Shown here: positions 61,964 to 64,000 of the stretch, in pieces
How the letters are laid out: the number at the start of each line of letters is the position of its first letter
Numbering within the stretch: position 1 is the stretch's first letter
Assembly (NCBI RefSeq): GCF_005519465.1
Contig: NZ_CP027858.1
Coordinates: 6,435,001 to 6,499,000, forward strand
DNA: 64,000 nt
From: Streptomyces clavuligerus
Lineage (GTDB): Bacteria > Actinomycetota > Actinomycetes > Streptomycetales > Streptomycetaceae
Reading direction: 5' to 3'
The notes under the pieces: generated by a model
The model's database searches: none
What the model was told of the DNA's origin: nothing
Seen by the model: only the letters and a program-made list of their open reading frames with translations
Translations under genes and position numbers: made by a program

Positions 61964-64000
61964 TCCAGGGCCGGTACCGACTGGTCGAGGTCATCGGCCG
62001 GGGCGGCATGGGCGAGGTCTGGCGCGCCGTGGACGAGGCACTGGGGCGGAGCGTCGCGGTCAAGTGCCTCAAACCGATGGGGCCGTCCCAGCACGACGCC
62101 GGGTTCACCACGGTACTGAGGGAACGGTTCCGCCGTGAGGCCCGTGTCGCCGCGGCCCTCCAGCACCGCGGCGTGACCGTCGTCCACGACTTCGGCGAGT
62201 ACGAGGGCGTGCTCTATCTCGTCATGGAACTGCTGGAGGGCCGCAACCTCAGCCAGCTCCTGGAGGACAACGGCCGCCGTCCGCTGCCCGTCGCCGAGAT
62301 CGTCGACATCGCCGGACAGGTCGCCGACGCCCTCGCGTACACCCATGGCCGGGGCATCGTCCACCGCGATCTGAAACCCGCCAACATCATGCGGCTCGAC
62401 GACGGCACGGTGAAGATCTGCGACTTCGGCATCGCCCGGCTCGGCCAGGGCATGGGCATCTCCTCCCGGCTCACCGGCGTGGGCGTCGCCATGGGCACCC
62501 CGCACTACATGTCCCCCGAACAGATCGGCGGCGGGGAGGTCGACCACCGCAGCGACCTCTACTCGCTGGGGTGCGTGCTCTACGAGATCGCCACCGGCGC
62601 GCCGCCCTTCGACCACGAGGACGCCTGGGCCGTCCTCGTCGGGCACCGGGACACCGTGCCGCAGCCGCTCCGTGCCCACCGGGGGGACATCCCCGGCGCC
62701 TTCGAGCGGATCGTGCTCGACCTGCTCGCCAAGTCCCCCGGGGAGCGCCCCGCCGACGCCGGGGAGCTGCGGCGGCGCATCGTGCCCGCGGGCGCCCCCG
62801 GGAGCGGGCGCGCGGCCCCCGCCGCCGTGCCGCTGCCGCCGTGGACCCGGGGCATGACCGCGGGCCGCCCGGCCCCCGCTGCCGGGCTGCGCCTTGCCCT
62901 GCCCGACCACACCGCCGGGCTGACCGCCGAGTGGACGACCACCGCCGACCCGCGCGGCGCGCTGCCGCGCCCGGCGGCGGCCCCGGCGCGCCCCGCCCCG
63001 CCGGCGGAGCTGCTCTCCCAGCTCGCGGGGCGGCACAACGCGGGGCTGAGCCTCGGCAGGCTGGGCCGCTGGGAGGAGGCGGGCGAGGTCCACCGCGCGG
63101 TCGCCGCCGAGCGGGGGCACGCCCTCGGCCCCGACCACCCCGACACGCTCGCCAGCCGGTACGAGATCGGTTTCAGCCTCAGCAGGACCGGGCGGGCCGA
63201 GGACGCGCTGCGGGAGTTCCGCCGGGTCGCCGAGGGCCGGGAGCGCACCCTCGGCGCGGACCACCCCGACACGCTGGCCGCCCGGCAGGAGACCGCCTAC
63301 GTCCTCGGCCAGCTCGGACGGCACTTCGAGGCCAACGACGTCTACACGGCCGTGCTCGCCGCCCGGGAGCGGACCATGGGCGCCGGGCACCCCGACACCC
63401 TGCGCTGCCGCCACAACCTCGCCTTCAACCTCAGCAGACTGGGCCGTCTTGAGGACTCCCACCGGATGGCGGGCGACGTGGCCTCGGCCCGCGCGGCGGT
63501 GCTGGGCGCCGAGCACCCGGACACCCTCGTCACCCGGTACGAGGTGGCCTACGCCCTGGGGCGGCTCGGCCGCTGGACGGAGGCGCTGGAGACCTACCGG
63601 GACGTGGCCGGGGCCCGGGGGCGCGCCCTCGGCCCCGACCACCCCGACACGCTCGCGGCCCGCTACGAGGTCGGCATCAGCCTGGGACGGCTCGGCCGGG
63701 GCGCGGAGGCGCTGGAGCTGTACCGGGAGCTGGCGGCGGACCGGGTCCGGGTGGCGGGGCCCGAGGACCCGGAGACCCTGCGCGCCCGCCACGGCATCGG
63801 GGTCAACCTGGGCAGGCTCGGCCGCTGGGACGAGGCCCTGGCCCAGGCCCGCGAGGTGAGCGCGGTGCGCGCCCGGGTGCTGGGCGAGGACCACCCCGAC
63901 ACCCTGGTCAGCCGACGGGAGGTCGCGGTGGGCCTGGGCTGGCTCGGCCGCTGGGACGAGGCGCTGACCGTCTACCGGGAGGTGGCCGCGGGCCGGGAGC
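61933..64000 (+). CDS. Serine/threonine protein kinase with C-terminal TPR repeats (3' end outside window)
   Basis: At least 689 residues, running off the right edge. The kinase domain (about 12-280) has glycine loop IGRGGMGEVW, VAVKCLKP (ATP Lys), IVHRDLKPANIM, ICDFGIARL and MSPEQIGGGEVDHRSDLYSLGCVLYE. A Pro/Ala linker follows. Then come at least seven 42-residue TPR-type repeats of the pattern HPDTL-x-(9-12)-LGRLGRW-x-EAL. No transmembrane segment is seen. The ATG at 61933 overlaps the oxygenase gene. It is a cytoplasmic signalling kinase with a protein-interaction scaffold. Confidence 0.93.
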   Translation, partial: MGDTGTRTGLIQGRYRLVEVIGRGGMGEVWRAVDEALGRSVAVKCLKPMGPSQHDAGFTTVLRERFRREARVAAALQHRGVTVVHDFGEYEGVLYLVMELLEGRNLSQLLEDNGRRPLPVAEIVDIAGQVADALAYTHGRGIVHRDLKPANIMRLDDGTVKICDFGIARLGQGMGISSRLTGVGVAMGTPHYMSPEQIGGGEVDHRSDLYSLGCVLYEIATGAPPFDHEDAWAVLVGHRDTVPQPLRAHRGDIPGAFERIVLDLLAKSPGERPADAGELRRRIVPAGAPGSGRAAPAAVPLPPWTRGMTAGRPAPAAGLRLALPDHTAGLTAEWTTTADPRGALPRPAAAPARPAPPAELLSQLAGRHNAGLSLGRLGRWEEAGEVHRAVAAERGHALGPDHPDTLASRYEIGFSLSRTGRAEDALREFRRVAEGRERTLGADHPDTLAARQETAYVLGQLGRHFEANDVYTAVLAARERTMGAGHPDTLRCRHNLAFNLSRLGRLEDSHRMAGDVASARAAVLGAEHPDTLVTRYEVAYALGRLGRWTEALETYRDVAGARGRALGPDHPDTLAARYEVGISLGRLGRGAEALELYRELAADRVRVAGPEDPETLRARHGIGVNLGRLGRWDEALAQAREVSAVRARVLGEDHPDTLVSRREVAVGLGWLGRWDEALTVYREVAAGRE

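Overview
The window is chromosomal DNA from a high-GC actinomycete, almost certainly a Streptomyces. GC-rich third codon positions, frequent GTG starts with GGAGG-type ribosome sites, several SpoIIE/RsbW/sigma-type regulators, LAL (large LuxR) regulators, a DevRS (OsdRK) system and a TPR-fused Ser/Thr kinase all point that way. The species cannot be fixed from the sequence. I see no rRNA, tRNA, CRISPR array, insertion sequence or prophage.

Layout. 0-9 kb: a truncated APH-like kinase coupled to an HPr-kinase-like protein, a degenerate pyrophosphatase, an OhrR-type peroxide sensor, a PAS-LuxR regulator, an FBP-domain protein, a macrolide-type glycosyltransferase, a small secreted protein, a tandem universal stress protein and a DUF6328 membrane protein. 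9-16 kb: a redox/gas-sensing block with a homologue of the Pseudomonas ethylene-forming enzyme that has lost one iron ligand, nsrR-hmp for nitric oxide detoxification, and a devR / cyclic-nucleotide-binding protein / devS locus. 15-37 kb: phospholipase C, AraC regulator, PHP protein, aromatic-acid exporter, MFS transporter, RsbW-like ATPase, SigB-family sigma factor, a large secreted phosphodiester glycosidase-metallophosphatase, a SpoIIE-type phosphatase with a very large low-complexity insertion, and an acyl-CoA dehydrogenase.

The most interesting region is 37.1-48.4 kb, a compact divergent gene cluster. The leftward arm encodes a heme-oxygenase-fold di-iron oxidase candidate, complete HypE and HypF, and a 490-residue protein I do not recognise. 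The rightward arm encodes an isochorismatase-fold cysteine hydrolase, an agmatinase/arginase-family ureohydrolase, an ATP-grasp ligase, an MFS exporter and a LacI-family regulator. No hydrogenase subunit and no hypA, hypB, hypC or hypD is present. HypF and HypE normally turn carbamoyl phosphate into an enzyme-bound thiocyanate (the source of the hydrogenase cyanide ligand), so I infer that this pair supplies a carbamoyl or cyano group to a small molecule built by the neighbouring enzymes. The intergenic centre of the cluster carries paired operator-like palindromes, one of them sitting between a -35 and a -10.

49-56.5 kb: an ECF sigma factor, two tandem LAL regulators that overlap by 182 bases, and a small zinc-finger anti-sigma-like protein. 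57-64 kb: an orphan EccE-like protein, a DUF318-type permease with a collagen-like tail, an MpaB-type oxygenase and a Ser/Thr kinase with TPR repeats that runs off the window. A recurring oddity is in-frame simple-sequence expansion inside otherwise normal proteins (EFE homologue, DevS, SpoIIE phosphatase, second LAL, permease), together with short tandem repeats in several intergenic regions.
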